Source of the DNA: Pomphorhynchus laevis
Taxonomy: Eukaryota > Acanthocephala > Palaeacanthocephala > Echinorhynchida > Pomphorhynchidae
Direction of reading: 5' to 3'
Length of the DNA: 64,000 bases
Assembly (NCBI GenBank): GCA_012934845.2
Contig: WNNJ02002596.1
Coordinates: 62,001 to 126,000 of the forward strand
The notes under the pieces are model-generated. The model saw nothing but the letters and a program-made list of their open reading frames with translations. It did no database searches and was not told where the DNA came from. The stretch's first letter is position 1, and every line of letters starts with the position of its first letter. Position numbers and translations under genes: made by a program. Positions 53,381 to 64,000 of this stretch are shown piece after piece.

Positions 53381-56300
53381 ATGGCAGGTATGTGTTGTAA
53401 AAACAAAGATTTTTGAAATAACGAAGAGGTTTTAAATATAAAGAATGTAATGATGAGTCAATCGCAAACTAATTAAAAAATACTGATTTTTTTAAATTTA
53501 AATTAAAAAATTAAATTATAAATAAATTCTAAATTAAATAACTAAAATAATTATAAAATTAAAAAACTTATTTTGATAAAGGGCATGTGTTTATATTTTA
53601 TTTCAGATTCAACAAATAAAGGAGGGATTACCAATATACAAGTACTTAAATTACTCAAGGCCGTTGATGACGATGATATCGATACGGTTAAGAAAATATG
53701 TAAATTTGGGGATCAAAATATTGCCAACATAGGAGACAATAATACAGGCATTACAGCCTTGATGCTAGCTGCTGAAAAAAATAGATTATCAATTATCGAA
53801 TATCTAATAAACGACGAGATAAAAGCGGATCATTCAATTGTTGATATTGAGGTATAAATTTGTTTTTAATTTAAACTCGTTTTTATTCTGCAAAGTCGTA
53901 TTAATCGTTTATAAAAATAAAATAAAAGCAATTTGTTTCATTTTTAATTCTTTATTTCTTCAGACCAATTAATTTTGTTAATCTATTATTAACAAAATTT
54001 TAATTTTTGGAAATAATCGCTACGAATAAAATAAAAACGACTTGAAAAGGATTCATTTTTATGTGGCAAATGCGTGCCTGTGCACGCTTACATGATCACA
54101 ACAACAATAAACAAAAATCTAAGTAATGTGTCGAGAAAGTGTGAATGGAGGAGGTGTTTGAATGTGATAAAGGAGGGAGCACGGCAGACGTCGATAGGGA
54201 GTTGATTCCAGGCGAGTAAGGCGGCGACGATGAAGGATCGGAGACCATAGTTGCTGGAGTATTTGGGAACGTGGAATGTGAGGAAATTACAGTAACCAAG
54301 CGATAGAGATGTAGGGCGAGTGTCGTCTAAGAAAGGGAGGTTGATGAACGATGGGGAGCCGAAAGCGATGAGACAAATAGTTACGAGAAGAAGGCGGAGT
54401 TGTATGCGGATGTGGATTGTGGGCCGGGAGAGTTGGTCAAGATATGTGGATTGTGGTCAAAGCGACGAAGACGTAGGAGCACTCGAACGACGGAGTTGAT
54501 GATGCGTTGTAGGAGTAGGATGATGGATTTTGGAGAATTGGCGAAAAGGCTAAGACAGTAATCGATTTTATAAAAAAAGAAGCGATGAAAGAAGAGGCAT
54601 ATTAAACGAAGTCGATAATTGGTCGGATAAGGCAGATGTCACGGAGGATTAAGTTAGACGAGCAGACCTTGTCGCGGACGAAGGGTTTAAGAGAAACGTG
54701 ATAATCGAAATGGAATCCTAAGAAAGTAAGATTGTGGACTATTCGGATGATTGATGAGGCAAGAGATACAAGGGAGGAGATATACTAGGTTGACGGGGGA
54801 GGATCTATATTATTTTTGACATGTCTGGGTTTAGAACGGGACGAAGATTGGAGAGACGTTTGTAGATAGAAGAAATACATTTGGAGGCAGAAATGTCGAT
54901 ATCGTGTATGCGATGTGCTGGTGCATGAGCATAGATGAGGATGTCGTCCGCGTATTGCATGACGTTAAAGGAGAAAGGTTTGATAAACGGAGAGATATCT
55001 CGTAGCAGAAGAGAGAAAAGCAGGGGACCTAGGACTGAACCTTGTGGGATCACGCAAAAAATAGGGATGGACGGAGAGGATGATGAATTAGAACATACGC
55101 GAAAAGAACGGTCGGATAGATATGAGGCAAACCATGCTACGGAGGAAGAAAAAGCGTAATCATAACGAAGGCGAGAAAGAAGGACGGAGTTGTCGACAAT
55201 GTCATAGGCGGAGGAAATGTCGAGGGAAATGAGAACACTATATAGAGCCTTGTCTCGAGAAATGAGTAAGTCGTTGTAAACTTTCATGCAGGCGATTTCT
55301 GTGAAGTGATTATAGCGGAAAGCGGATTGGAAAGGGAGGTACAGATTGAATGATCAGAGTTAAGCGTTGATCGGTATTAAGATGTTCTAAGAGCTTAGAA
55401 AAAGTAGGGAGTAGTAAAATGGGGCGATAGCTAGAAGGAAGGGAGAGGTCGAGCGATTGTTTATTAAGGAGGGGACGAAAGATTGCGGCTTTCCAGTGTG
55501 AAAGGAAGATACGACTGCGTATGGACGAGCTAAACAAGGTTGAGAAAAGGGGATTACGATGAACATATGAATTTAAGTATGTGGGTAGGCAGGGGGATCG
55601 GCAGGTGAGGTTTTGTTGGGCTAGGACATGATGACAGATGAGATTTCGGTATGTGAAGCAGGGATAAGATGAAAGAGTTCCGGAAGGATTAGGCTAGACT
55701 GGTCTGAGTGGGATAGGATGGAGACCGTGGTGTGAGAGAGCGACGTGGATACTTTAGTCTGGAGAAATGACGAATAATCATTGGCATTGATGTTGCACGA
55801 TGAAGAGGAGCGAGCAAGGATTGAGTTAAAAGTATTCCATAGAGTCTTAGAGTTGAATGAAGTGATGATTTTATGCTCATAGAAGGAGTTGCGTTTGGTA
55901 CGTAGTAGTTTGAGATAAGACCGGCGAAGAGCAAGTATGGAATCACTGAAAGACGGAGTAATCGAGCGGAAATTCTATGGTTCTTGCCGTTGTTATTACC
56001 TTGTCAAGAGATAGATCATTGTATTCTAACAACTTTTGTCATATAATAGTATCTTTCAGCCTATATATTAGAGCATCACGAATCGCTTCTTCAGCATGAA
56101 CTTTTGCCGTTACCTCCTGAAAATCGCATTCCTTCGCTAGTTGAATCAATTGACGTACAAAGTCATTAATAGTTTCGAGATTACTCTGTTTTCGCGTGGC
56201 CAGTCAATGTTGCGCAAAAATTGCATTTGCGAATTTTAGAAAAGTCTTTTCGAGAATGAGCTTCGCCTCTTCATATGTAGCACAGTCGGAGACGAGATCA

Positions 56301-57448
56301 TACACTTCGCTGGATACATAATTGATGAGTAGATGAAGTTTATTAGGAGGCCGAGACGCATTTATTGATACCATTTCTTCGATGCAGTTTTCGAACGTTC
56401 GAATCCAGTGTTTAAATTGAGCCGGAGTGGTATCCGATTTACCTTCGAATTTCGTAGAACGCAGCATCGAATACATTCGAAACCATTGTTGAATAAATTG
56501 TTATGAAAATCTCCACGTAAATGGTTTTATTCATCAATCTTAAAACATAATAAGTTTAATAATAATGGAATTGGTCAAGCGGTAAATTCGTAAGTAACAG
56601 TCAGTACAGGTACCATGTCGAATGAATTAACCAGCTTCTAACAATACAGAAGACAACTTGACAGAGCCACAAATATTATCGAAATTAACAGAGCCACAAA
56701 TATTATAATCGCGTAATATTCGATTATTCTATAGCACATTTACATTGCCTCTCCGTCAACGAAATCTATCAATCACTTTAAGAATAATCGAAATCTCTCT
56801 TAAAGCAATTCTTTAAAATGACATTTGTGGAAAAAATATTGACATTTTAGGGGAGTCATAATCAATATTTATTCCACTGACATAGTCTCTGTAGAATTAC
56901 GCTATTTTCAAAGGAAATAAGGTATACCTTGGGGGATTCATAAGTTTCGGTATCCCTTAAATTACTTTTCTACTAAATCAAGCTAAATCTATCAGTTGCT
57001 ACAGGAGGATCTTCCTTTGGATCCTTATTTTATCCTTTGCACTTTGGCCATTGCAACTTAACAAAAAGTCTTGTTACCTGGTTTTCCTCAATTCACACGC
57101 ATGTAATTGCCTGATCTCGTTAAACGTTGTGTCGCTGTTCAATTTGTTTGTAAATTGAATAGTTATTGAAACTTGTTATTGTAATCTCAAGTAGTTCTTT
57201 TTTTCACTGTTTAAATTGTAAAATTTTATAAAATAAAATATAAGATTTTTATAATTTTATATTTTTATATAATATAAAATTTAAGTTGTACTATTAAACT
57301 CATTATCTTAATATAAATATAAAAGCTATTTCATATCTTAAGGGCAAAACAGCCTTGATGTATGCCAGTCGCGTTGGATGTAATGAGGCAGTCAGTCTGC
57401 TGCTAGATTACGGAGCCGATGTAATATGGAAGGATCACAATGGCAAAG
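53381..57448 (+). CDS. Ankyrin-repeat protein, ANKEF1-like, first three coding exons
   Basis: Coding exons 53381-53387, 53607-53851 and 57343-57448. Splice sites: GTATGT after 53387, TTATTTCAG before 53607, GTATAA after 53851, TATCTTAAG before 57343, GTACTT after 57448. The join gives M-A-D then STNKGGITNIQVLKLLKAVD, TVKKICKFGDQNIANIG, NTGITALMLAAEKNRLSIIE (ankyrin repeat 1), and across the second junction DIEGKTALMYASRVGCNEAV, SLLLDYGADVIWKDHNGK (ankyrin repeat 2). All phases agree and there are no stops. The N-terminus recalls vertebrate ANKEF1 (IYKVLQCV then NGLSALHLAS), a ciliated-cell protein with ankyrin repeats and an EF hand. Later exons are not in the window or not recognisable. Exact identity is tentative; that it is a spliced ankyrin gene is firm. 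Confidence 0.75.
53388..53606 (+). other. Intron 1 of the ankyrin gene
   Basis: 219 bp, GTATGT to TTTCAG, very AT-rich. Confidence 0.65.
54055..55978 (-). mobile_element. LINE-A copy A4
   Basis: The longest LINE-A here, with the 3' hairpin at 54072-54087. Segments: pre-RT connector 55946-55689 (AGLISNYYVPNATPSMSIKS), RT start 55537-55310 (FSSSIRSRIFLSHWKAA and SYRPILLLPTFSKLLEH), RT core 55287-54805 (ISLDISSAYDIVDNS, IPQGSVLGPLLFSLLLRDIS, FNVMQYADDILIYAHA). The C-terminal half (54800-54096) is in several frames. YADD is intact but the frame is broken at least three times. Confidence 0.85.
54072..54087 (-). promoter_or_regulatory. LINE-A 3'-terminal hairpin, copy A4
   Basis: GCGTGC, loop CTGT, GCACGC. 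Same stem as copy A3 with a different loop. Confidence 0.5.
55985..56480 (-). mobile_element. LTR-element gag fossil
   Basis: Minus-strand capsid-region piece of a Ty3/gypsy-like gag, of a different family from copies A and B. No LTR, protease or RT is attached. Broken, a few lesions; it lies directly beyond the 5' edge of LINE-A in the host intron. Confidence 0.6.
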
Positions 57449-57679
57449 GTACTTTTTAAAGAAAGTACACAATGTAGTTTTAGTTTAGTTTTAAGTTATA
57501 CCTCATAAACGATATATTCTAGCAAATATTAAAAGATATTATAATTTAATCTCTTTTAATTTAAAATCAATTAAATTAATTTATAATCTATTCGTATATA
57601 ACTAAGATTTTATTTTTCGATAGGTTGGAGCAGGATCAATAAAATACTAATTTATTTTTATATTCCGCTAGCTGCTGCA
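57449..57679. other. AT-rich intronic or spacer sequence
   Basis: Follows the third coding exon. An AG at 57626 is followed by a short open stretch, but the reading does not look like the expected ankyrin sequence. Confidence 0.3.
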
Positions 57680-58010
57680 TCATTATTATAACATACAAGA
57701 CTATAGCAATGCAGCTGTTTTGTCTGATCACAGTAAAACTAAATTTTATGTTAACAAAATCTTAATCCGGATACAGGATATTGGAATTAGAATCTGTGCA
57801 AAGCCATGTAATTAGTCTTTGCTTGAAGTGCACTCCAATTGATATGTTGACGATATTTTCTGGAAGTTTGTTCCAAAGCTTTATCGCTCGATGAGAAATG
57901 CGATATAGTCTTCCGAGTTTGCAGTGATGCAGGGTCCTAACAGCAAGAGAGTGACCTCGGTTAGTAGTTCGCTGGCTTTGCTGAATGCAGTTTATGGGAA
58001 TCCGTCAGGC
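57680..58010 (-). mobile_element. LINE C-terminal fragment, copy 1
   Basis: Minus strand reads NRGHSLAVRTLHHCKLGRLY then RISHRAIKLWNKLPENIVNI and IGVHFKQRL, the full terminal block of a CR1/Jockey-like LINE, followed by a 3' UTR with TAATCCGGATACAGGATATT. The fragment ends at about 57687. Confidence 0.75.
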
Positions 58011-58404
58011 TGTAGTTTTAATTTATAAAACGAGTTCTCTAATTTAATCTCTTTAATTTATGACGAATAGTAGTCTGTATAATGTCTATGCTAGAATTTA
58101 GGAGATTCAGATGTTCATAAACTAAAATTAATTTTTGCACTTAATTTTTGATTTGTAATAACAAATCACCAAAGTTTATGAAAATCAGTATATTCGGTAT
58201 CGAATATATGGCAGATATATTTGCCATCTGCAATATATGGCAAATGGCAGATGATCGCACAGGAAACAATCCAGGAACGATTGTCTGCAGACTTCGATTG
58301 ACCATTATAAAAAAATTTAAATTTTGAATCGAAATGCCCATTATCGGTAACCTTAATTGTATATGTTATAGAACTTACGATATTATTAAAATAAATAAAA
58401 AATA
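58011..58404. other. Unassigned spacer
   Basis: Minus strand gives open stretches (NGHFDSKFKFFYNGQSKSAD, CHLPYIADGKYICHIFDTEY) without a recognised family. ATATGGCAGATAT and ATATATGGCAAATGGCAG at 58203-58250 form a small local repeat. Confidence 0.3.
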
Positions 58405-58635
58405 TTTTTACATACAAGACTATAGCCATGCAGCTGTTTTGTCTGCTCACGGTAAAACCAATTTTATGTCAGCAAAATCTTAATCCGGATACAGGATATT
58501 GGAATTAGAATCAGTGCAAAAGCCATGTAATTAGAGTGTTCTTATCAAATAGTGTGCACTCTATTTGATATGTTTACGATATTCTTTAGAATTTTGTTCC
58601 AAAGCCTCACCGCTCGAGGAGAAAGGCGATATAGT
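58405..58635 (-). mobile_element. LINE C-terminal fragment, copy 2
   Basis: Second copy of the 57680 LINE end (the 3' UTR is about 93% alike). It is cut at 58635, inside the CGATATAGT motif, where Naiad sequence begins. Confidence 0.7.
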
Positions 58636-59930
58636 AAATTATATAAAGATATGAAATATATGTTTCGATACATTGATTATATATTAGCATTTAATTCTAG
58701 CAATTTTTATTCAATAGGCGAACAAATTTATCCAGCAAGCATTATTCTTAACAAATCCAATATTAATGATAAAGAACGTGTAAATCTAGATATGAACATT
58801 AAATTAACATTAACTAAAACTACTATTAATTTATATCGTAAATATGACATTATAATATTTACACTAAACATATTTTTGCATGAGCATTCATGCATACCAT
58901 ATAATATAAAATATAAGACATTAAATAATGAAATTTTAAGAATTGCAACAATATGTAACGATATTGACTTACTTCAAAATCATTTAAATAATTTAATATA
59001 TGCATATTTTAACCTCTGTAATATGTCATTTTCGAGTAGCATAATCTTTTTTCTTATAATACATTTAATATTATACATTTAATAATTAAGCCGAAATAAT
59101 TATTGCGCCATATCACAATAGTCTTGTAATGTTTTGAAATGGTTAATAATCCATTAATGGTTAATGGTTGACATTAGCATAATGTTGTGGTAAATATCGC
59201 AGTTAGATACCAGATGGCATGATCATTCAGGCATACCATATAATATAAAATATAATACATTAAATAATGAAATTTTAAGAATTGCAACAATATGTAATGA
59301 TATTGGCTTTCTTCAAATCATTTAAATAATTTAATAGATACATATTTTAAACTAGGTTACTATAAAAATAACATCAAGCAGAAAATAGTAAAATATATAA
59401 ATCAACACAATAATATAAAGAATAAATTTAAACTCTTAAGTGGCAAATTTTTATGGATGGATAGTAAATAATATACTTTGTATTAGAATAAGATACTAGA
59501 TACAAAATCATTTAAATATAAATCAATACAATAAAATAAAATTTTTATGGATAATAAATAATATAAATTATTAGAATAAGATACTAGATAATCAAATTTC
59601 ATCATATGAAATACGTTATTAACACGTATTTGGCCCCGCTGCTATGTTGTGTAGAAGAGTTAGGGGCCGAAACCTGGTAGCATATCAGTTACTACTGATA
59701 ACTTCTAATCCTTATTCTCTCATACATCGAATGTTATTTATTTGTCAAATCATAAAAATTAATTTTATTTTAAATTTTAATTTTTTATTTTAACTTGATA
59801 TAAATTATAAAAAATCTTATAACAATTATTTATTATTTAATTATTAAATTTTGATTTAGCATTATTATGTTTTATGTATTTTATAATTATATTAAAAACG
59901 TAAACTCAGTTAGCTGATTTGATAATAGTA
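58636..59930 (+). mobile_element. Naiad-like PLE, two serial 3' fragments and tail T8
   Basis: First fragment 58636-59030: KLYKDMKYMFRYIDYILAFN (palm with an altered YIDD), NINDKERVNLDMNIKLTLTK, FLHEHSCIPYNIKYKTLNNE. Second fragment 59225-59480: only the thumb and 3' UTR, restarting at the same CATACCATATAATATAAAAT border. Then tail T8 (59600-59925; hairpin 59609-59631). Serial truncated copies in one orientation. Confidence 0.85.
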
Positions 59931-60300
59931 CGAACTGAAGGAACTCCTATATTGCGCAAGCACCCCTCATAAGACAATTTCCTGAGGGAATGAGGGAATG
60001 GCACGATCTCGTCAAGCTACGGAAAACATTTTCAATCTCATTAATCTCACCACATGTACATGGAAATACCGCAGGGATACAATATTCAATAAAATGACGA
60101 ATAAGTGAATTGTATATTATTTTAAGACAGGGAACCGATGGGTTACAAAACATCTCCGGACCACATTGTTAAGTTTCCTGGTTGTTTGGATGATTCTGTC
60201 CGTGTTTGGGCGACTCTTCAGTGACTTGTTCACAAGTTTTACCAAACTCTTTTGCATTGTACCTGTGTAATTGGCTCGGCACCAAATTTATATCTAAAAG
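59931..60300 (-). mobile_element. LINE RT thumb fragment
   Basis: Minus frame 60153-59947 reads LKIIYNSLIRHFIEYCIPAV then INEIENVFRSLTRSC, the S-L-I/V-R-x-x-(I/L)-E-Y-C motif after the RT palm of CR1/Jockey-like LINEs. Upstream (60300-60160) NKSLKSRPNTDRIIQTTRKL fits the same frame family. Confidence 0.65.
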
Positions 60301-60770
60301 GAAATTCCTCATAATAAACAAAACTGTTGTGTTTTATGACAAGTGATAAAACGACAGTTTATGTCAATCTTAAAACAGTTAATGAATCGTACGTTTTGTT
60401 TCTGAGCAGCTGGCGAAATATAAAAATAAATTAGTTCACTGATTTTTATCTAATTTAAAAAACTTATTTTTTAAAGGTTTTTGTAATAGGTGGACTATTT
60501 AACAAACACATGAATGACGGTGTACAATCGGAAGTTGTTCTTCGTCGTTGTCAGAGGACAAGAATGACTCCGAGGGCGCCTTATAAACAGTATGCTCGCC
60601 GTTGATAGGGACGGATGTTATAAGCACACTCTTTGATGAACAGTTTGTACAATCTCTTAGTAGCATCAATTGATGATGATCAAAGAGGGACATGGAAAAA
60701 GGGAAAGCATCATTAACTAATAATAACGATTTTATTAAATACATCAATAACCTATAAGTAGCATGCAAGA
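60301..60770. other. Spacer with a minus-strand ORF ending in Cys-Val-Cys
   Basis: Minus frame 60768-60499 (89 residues) reads SLFDHHQLMLLRDCTNCSSK, ITSVPINGEHTVYKAPSESF, LSSDNDEEQLPIVHRHSCVC and stops. It has balanced composition and no repeat resemblance, with TTATTATTAG as a possible acceptor at about 60709. It might be a last host exon, but I recognise no family. Confidence 0.25.
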
Positions 60771-61034
60771 AAATACAGACAAGTCACAACATAGTCAGAA
60801 AAAACGGCAGAACAACTTCAGTCTTCAACTATTCTTCATATTCTACTTTTCTCTTCTATGACCTCAGGTCCAGAGGGATCTGAGTCCCTCAACCAATCCA
60901 ACACGCCGCCTTCCGACTGAACAACTTGGGGTCTTTCACCCCCCCACGAAGAATCCAATCGGCGCGGACTATGCTGGGTAAACGAGAGACGAGGAGCTTA
61001 AGAAACCTTAGCCTTTGCTATGGGGGACGTCCTC

Positions 61035-62620
61035 TTAAAAGAAGATAAATCCCGAGATAGCCCGAGTGCCCCAAAGGCGCACCTGGATTTTCCCTTTCAC
61101 TAACATATGCTGAGCCCGTTTCAGGGCCCACTTAGCTTTCTTAAGGATACGTTTGAGTCTATCCAGTTCAGCTTTTGCCGACCAGTTCACCGCAACGGTG
61201 AACCTCAGGTATTTTACTCGACTTGTGAAGGTGGGGATGGGTTCAGAGGCAAATATGGAGGATAGCGCGGAGATTGCTAATCTCTCAAGTATTTTGCTTT
61301 GTAGCAGGGGTGCCATGAAAGACAACCGCCTGCGATTTGGCGGAGTTTAAAATAAGATTGGATATGGGTAACTGGTCTTTTAATCTTAAAAAGAAACGGC
61401 TGATATCAGAGACAACGTCTTTACACCTGTGTCCAGTGAACAGGGTTGTGGTGTCATCAGCGTACACCACTAGACGTTGTTCGCGTTTAAATATTTTGAA
61501 TAGGTTAATGGAAGCAGAAAGATATAAGATAAAAGAAAGTGGGGATCCTTGAGGTACACCCGTAATAGGTAAAACTAACGCGCATCATGGTCGTCTTCAT
61601 AGTAAAATCGCTAAATATACAGCAGGATCTCCACCCTGTTCACAATTCTCGCAGGCAACCCGATGGACCTGAGAGAAGAAATAACAAAAGGAATGGAGAT
61701 GCGGTCAAATGCAGCAGAAAAGTCAAGGAAAACAGTCACAACTAGACGATCGCTATTATCCCGACAAAACTGCTCCACGTCACCAACTGCTGAATGGACA
61801 AGCGACCTTTGACGAACCCATGAAAACCTGGAGGGATCAAATTACGTCTACTTAAATGGTCGCGGATTTTACGCGCAAGCGCTTTATCGTAAATCGACAC
61901 GAGAGCATTTTGAATCGAGATGGGTCGCAGATCTTTAGGGCATGATCAGGATTTTTTCTTAGGAATAAAAACACGCTTACTAATATTGATGCCTGCTATA
62001 TCGGATGGGGAGGCTAAAAGCAATGTGACGGCCACTTCTCTTCTCTGATCAGCTGTCAACAGTTGACAGACCCGAGAAGTAAGTGGAGCCACGGATTTGG
62101 AGGTGCCCGGGAGTTGACCTCACGAGTTAAGGATATCCGTAACAGATAGATCCCTACTCCTGAAGTTACACCAAGGCGGGATTGGTTGAGGTGATTGAGT
62201 GGCTCCATAGTTGTGTAGGGCTAGTAACTCCTCCAAAACTTTATCAAGGCCTACATTCCCTATCCAACCAAATGCTCTATCCTTCCAGCAAACAAACTTC
62301 TCCTCCTTGAAAATCTTCCAAAAGGAAGACTGAGAAGGATTAAGGCGAGCAATACTCGTCCTATCCTTATTCAGCTTGAACCTATATCTAGTGCTCCAGT
62401 ATTTATTCGAGAGAGCCTGTCTGGCGGAAACAGAGAGATTAGGTAGGTTAAGCAGTTTCGCTAGGATCTCGAATTTCGTCAGTGTGGGATTGTATATACG
62501 ACCTTTATAGGTAGTCGATAAAATCGCGGTAGCTTGCGAAAAGAGGTAGGTATTAAATTCGATCAGACCCTCATTTCCTATTCCGGGAAAGAGTTGGATA
62601 GCCGCTTGAAAGAAGGCCAC
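61035..62620 (-). pseudogene. LINE reverse transcriptase
   Basis: Pre-RT segment 62620-62120 (166 residues, KYWSTRYRFKLNKDRTSIAR). RT pieces: CPKDLRPISIQNALVSIYDK at about 61945-61885, FLDFSAAFDRISIPFV at about 61730-61680, ITGVPQGSPLSFILYLS at about 61570-61520, VVYADDTTTLFTGHRCKDV at 61470-61410, and KYLRFTVAVNWSAKAELDRL at about 61210. The active-site YADD is intact. At least three frame changes. Confidence 0.8.
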
Positions 62621-63153
62621 TCTGATCGGCGGTAAACCATTAAGGATAGAATTTGTTGATGTGCAATGAAAGGTAGGGGATGGGGTTTGTGAATATGATA
62701 ACCGTTCCTAGCTCTGCAAAGTGCTGCATTGATCCAACGACCAGGTCTGTCGTTGAAATCCCTAAGTATCATGTCATAACCGCTGTCAATAATACTATCC
62801 AGGAGGTCACGGTTCTTGTGAATTTCCCCTGGACGGGTGTAAACATTGGCTAGAGTGAGGCGTTTACCGTTCTTACTGAGTGAACCTACTTAACAAGACA
62901 TGGCTGGATATGAGTAGCCTCATAGGAAAGATGACCTTAAAGAGCTTTTAACTAAGGTCAAAAGTCCTTGAGATGAAGATGAGTGAGGTGGGGTTATGTA
63001 CAGAGTATAGTGGGAACAGATATGCTTTGGGATAAATCGAGTAATGTCCTGGGGAAGACGGATAGACCGCGTCTCCTGAAGGACTATAACATCTGCATCT
63101 CTACCAGATAAAAGTCGAAGGGTAGAAACCTCCCGAATTCCACTAAAGGACAT
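62578..63153 (-). pseudogene. LINE APE-type endonuclease
   Basis: Frame 63153-62920 has SGRDADVIVLQETRSIRLPQ, the N-terminal APE motif with the catalytic QE(T/S). Frame 62772-62578 has MILRDFNDRPGRWINAALCR, the (G/R)DFN motif near the end of the domain. The part between is in other frames. The enzyme makes the first-strand nick for target-primed reverse transcription. Confidence 0.75.
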
Positions 63154-63324
63154 TCAGTGAAAAAGGCGTACGTGTACTCTCCATTGTGATGGATTAGTTG
63201 GATGGGAGATTGCCTACCTAGACAGAGCTAGGTGCAAGAAGATTACCCTTCTCGCCACTATCCCCACCCGTGGTCGGTACTTGCCCCTGGGCAGCGTATT
63301 TATTTCCACTATTTTGTTTGACAC

Positions 63325-63851
63325 TCAGCGTCTTACCGATCTTGAGCGGGGAAACAGTATGAGCCAAAGCCCCCTCTTATTCGACTCCGGAAGAACTGCC
63401 GAAACAGGTTGCGTAGGATGAGTGTTCACTACACCCAAAGCAATGAGAATTAGGTTTTCAAGTTTGCGATGGGAAACTTCTAATTTTACGTCGATCGTAC
63501 GTAATATCTCAGAGTCATCAATTCGCAGGGTGTCCACTTGCGAATAAGTAGAAGGTTTGACCTGTTTGATAAACATGTTTCTATATTCTTTGAACATACT
63601 GCATCTTCTACCCTAGGCAGGATGGCTCCCTCACAGTTCGAACAGGATGGGGGCACACAACGGTCGTTCAATAGTAGAGTTTGACAGGAAGCTGAATTGC
63701 AAACCCTGCATGTTGGGATCCCACTGCAGCTGGAGATCCAGTTCCCCCATTTGTGACACCTGTTGCAGTGGGGGTAAGTAAGCTCATCTTTTTCTGTAAT
63801 GAAAAAAAGGATATTAAAACCCATGAAGGGGTTCGATGAAGATTTAGCCAA
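63325..63851 (-). pseudogene. LINE ORF1 with zinc knuckles
   Basis: Reads CNRCHKWGNWISSC then CRVCNSASC and CVPPSCSNCEG in the frame 63851-63486, an array of CCHC-type knuckles as in ORF1 of I/Jockey-like LINEs, which coats the element RNA. After a frame change, 63597-63325 continues with a Ser/Arg-rich tail. Confidence 0.7.
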
Positions 63852-64000
63852 GGCTTCTGCAGTATCTACCGGAGCTGAGCAAAAGCCAATTGGGATAGGA
63901 TTGCCATCCCTACCCCGGATTGACTAGAATTAGTAATTTTGAATGTAGACATTAATGAGTGCATATCTTCCTCATCCATACTACAAGGAAGATTCGTCAC

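Larger units (their letters stand above)
53852..57342 (+). other. Intron 2 of the ankyrin gene
   Basis: 3,491 bp, GTATAA to CTTAAG. Contains an antisense LINE-A (54055-55978) and an antisense LTR gag fossil (55985-56480). 53866-54050 and 56481-57342 are AT-rich without recognised genes. Confidence 0.7.
60771..64000 (-). mobile_element. Two-ORF LINE (I/R1/Jockey-like), runs past the window end
   Basis: Minus strand, GC-richer than its surroundings. ORF1 region 63851-63325, endonuclease 63153-62578, RT 62620-61035, decayed C-terminus to about 60771. Several stops and frame changes. The element's 5' end lies beyond base 64000. Confidence 0.85.

Noticed and set aside
57624-57700. Fourth exon of the ankyrin gene after TTTTTCGATAG
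   Set aside because: Phase fits but the reading (GWSRINKILIYFY) does not resemble an ankyrin protein and has no donor before the stop.

Overview
The window is a stretch of nuclear DNA from an invertebrate animal, AT-rich and packed with dead and decaying mobile elements. The evidence for an animal is a spliced ankyrin-repeat gene start resembling ANKEF1, a eukaryotic tRNA-Lys with internal A and B boxes, a Merlin DNA transposon, CR1/Jockey-like LINEs and Naiad-type Penelope-like elements (PLEs). Nothing bacterial is visible. I cannot name the species; a lophotrochozoan such as a flatworm would fit, but that is a guess.

Layout. 1-2.4 kb: LINE pieces. 2.4-4.4 kb: LTR element copy A, ending where an antisense LINE-A (4.4-6.1 kb) starts. 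6.1-9.1 kb: the most complete Naiad-like PLE (minus strand; GIY-YIG, CxC linker, RT, structured tail), next to a TTTA microsatellite. 9.1-16.2 kb: three copies of a LINE (RLE-1) with an N-terminal Cys-rich domain and a C-terminal restriction-like nuclease, two of them head to head across an AT microsatellite. 16.2-18.5 kb: more LINE pieces. 18.5-22.5 kb: LTR element copy B with both LTRs. 22.5-30.2 kb: LINE, Naiad and LTR debris, including a LINE-A copy with an inverted 5' half. 30.23 kb: tRNA-Lys(UUU). 31.5-33.2 kb and 35.8-38.3 kb: patchworks of Naiad fragments and tails. 33.5-35.8 kb: a complete Merlin transposon with an apparently intact, intron-containing transposase gene. 38.4-46.0 kb: a tandem array, 2.17 copies of a 3,482-bp LINE-bearing unit. 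46.5-47.4 kb: three ~309-bp satellite units. 47.4-48.7 kb: LINE-A. 49.3-52.8 kb: a second nuclease-type LINE (RLE-2). 53.4-57.45 kb: the first three coding exons of the host gene, its second intron filled by LINE-A and an LTR gag fossil. 57.7-60.3 kb: LINE tails and Naiad. 60.8-64 kb: a two-ORF LINE on the minus strand.

The strongest leads in Part 2 are: the repeated Naiad tail, which carries a hairpin with a compensatory base-pair change and two interleaved helices (pseudoknot topology); the near-identical 3.48-kb tandem array; the Merlin copy; and a covarying 3'-terminal hairpin in LINE-A. All protein calls are by eye from motifs; no database search was run.
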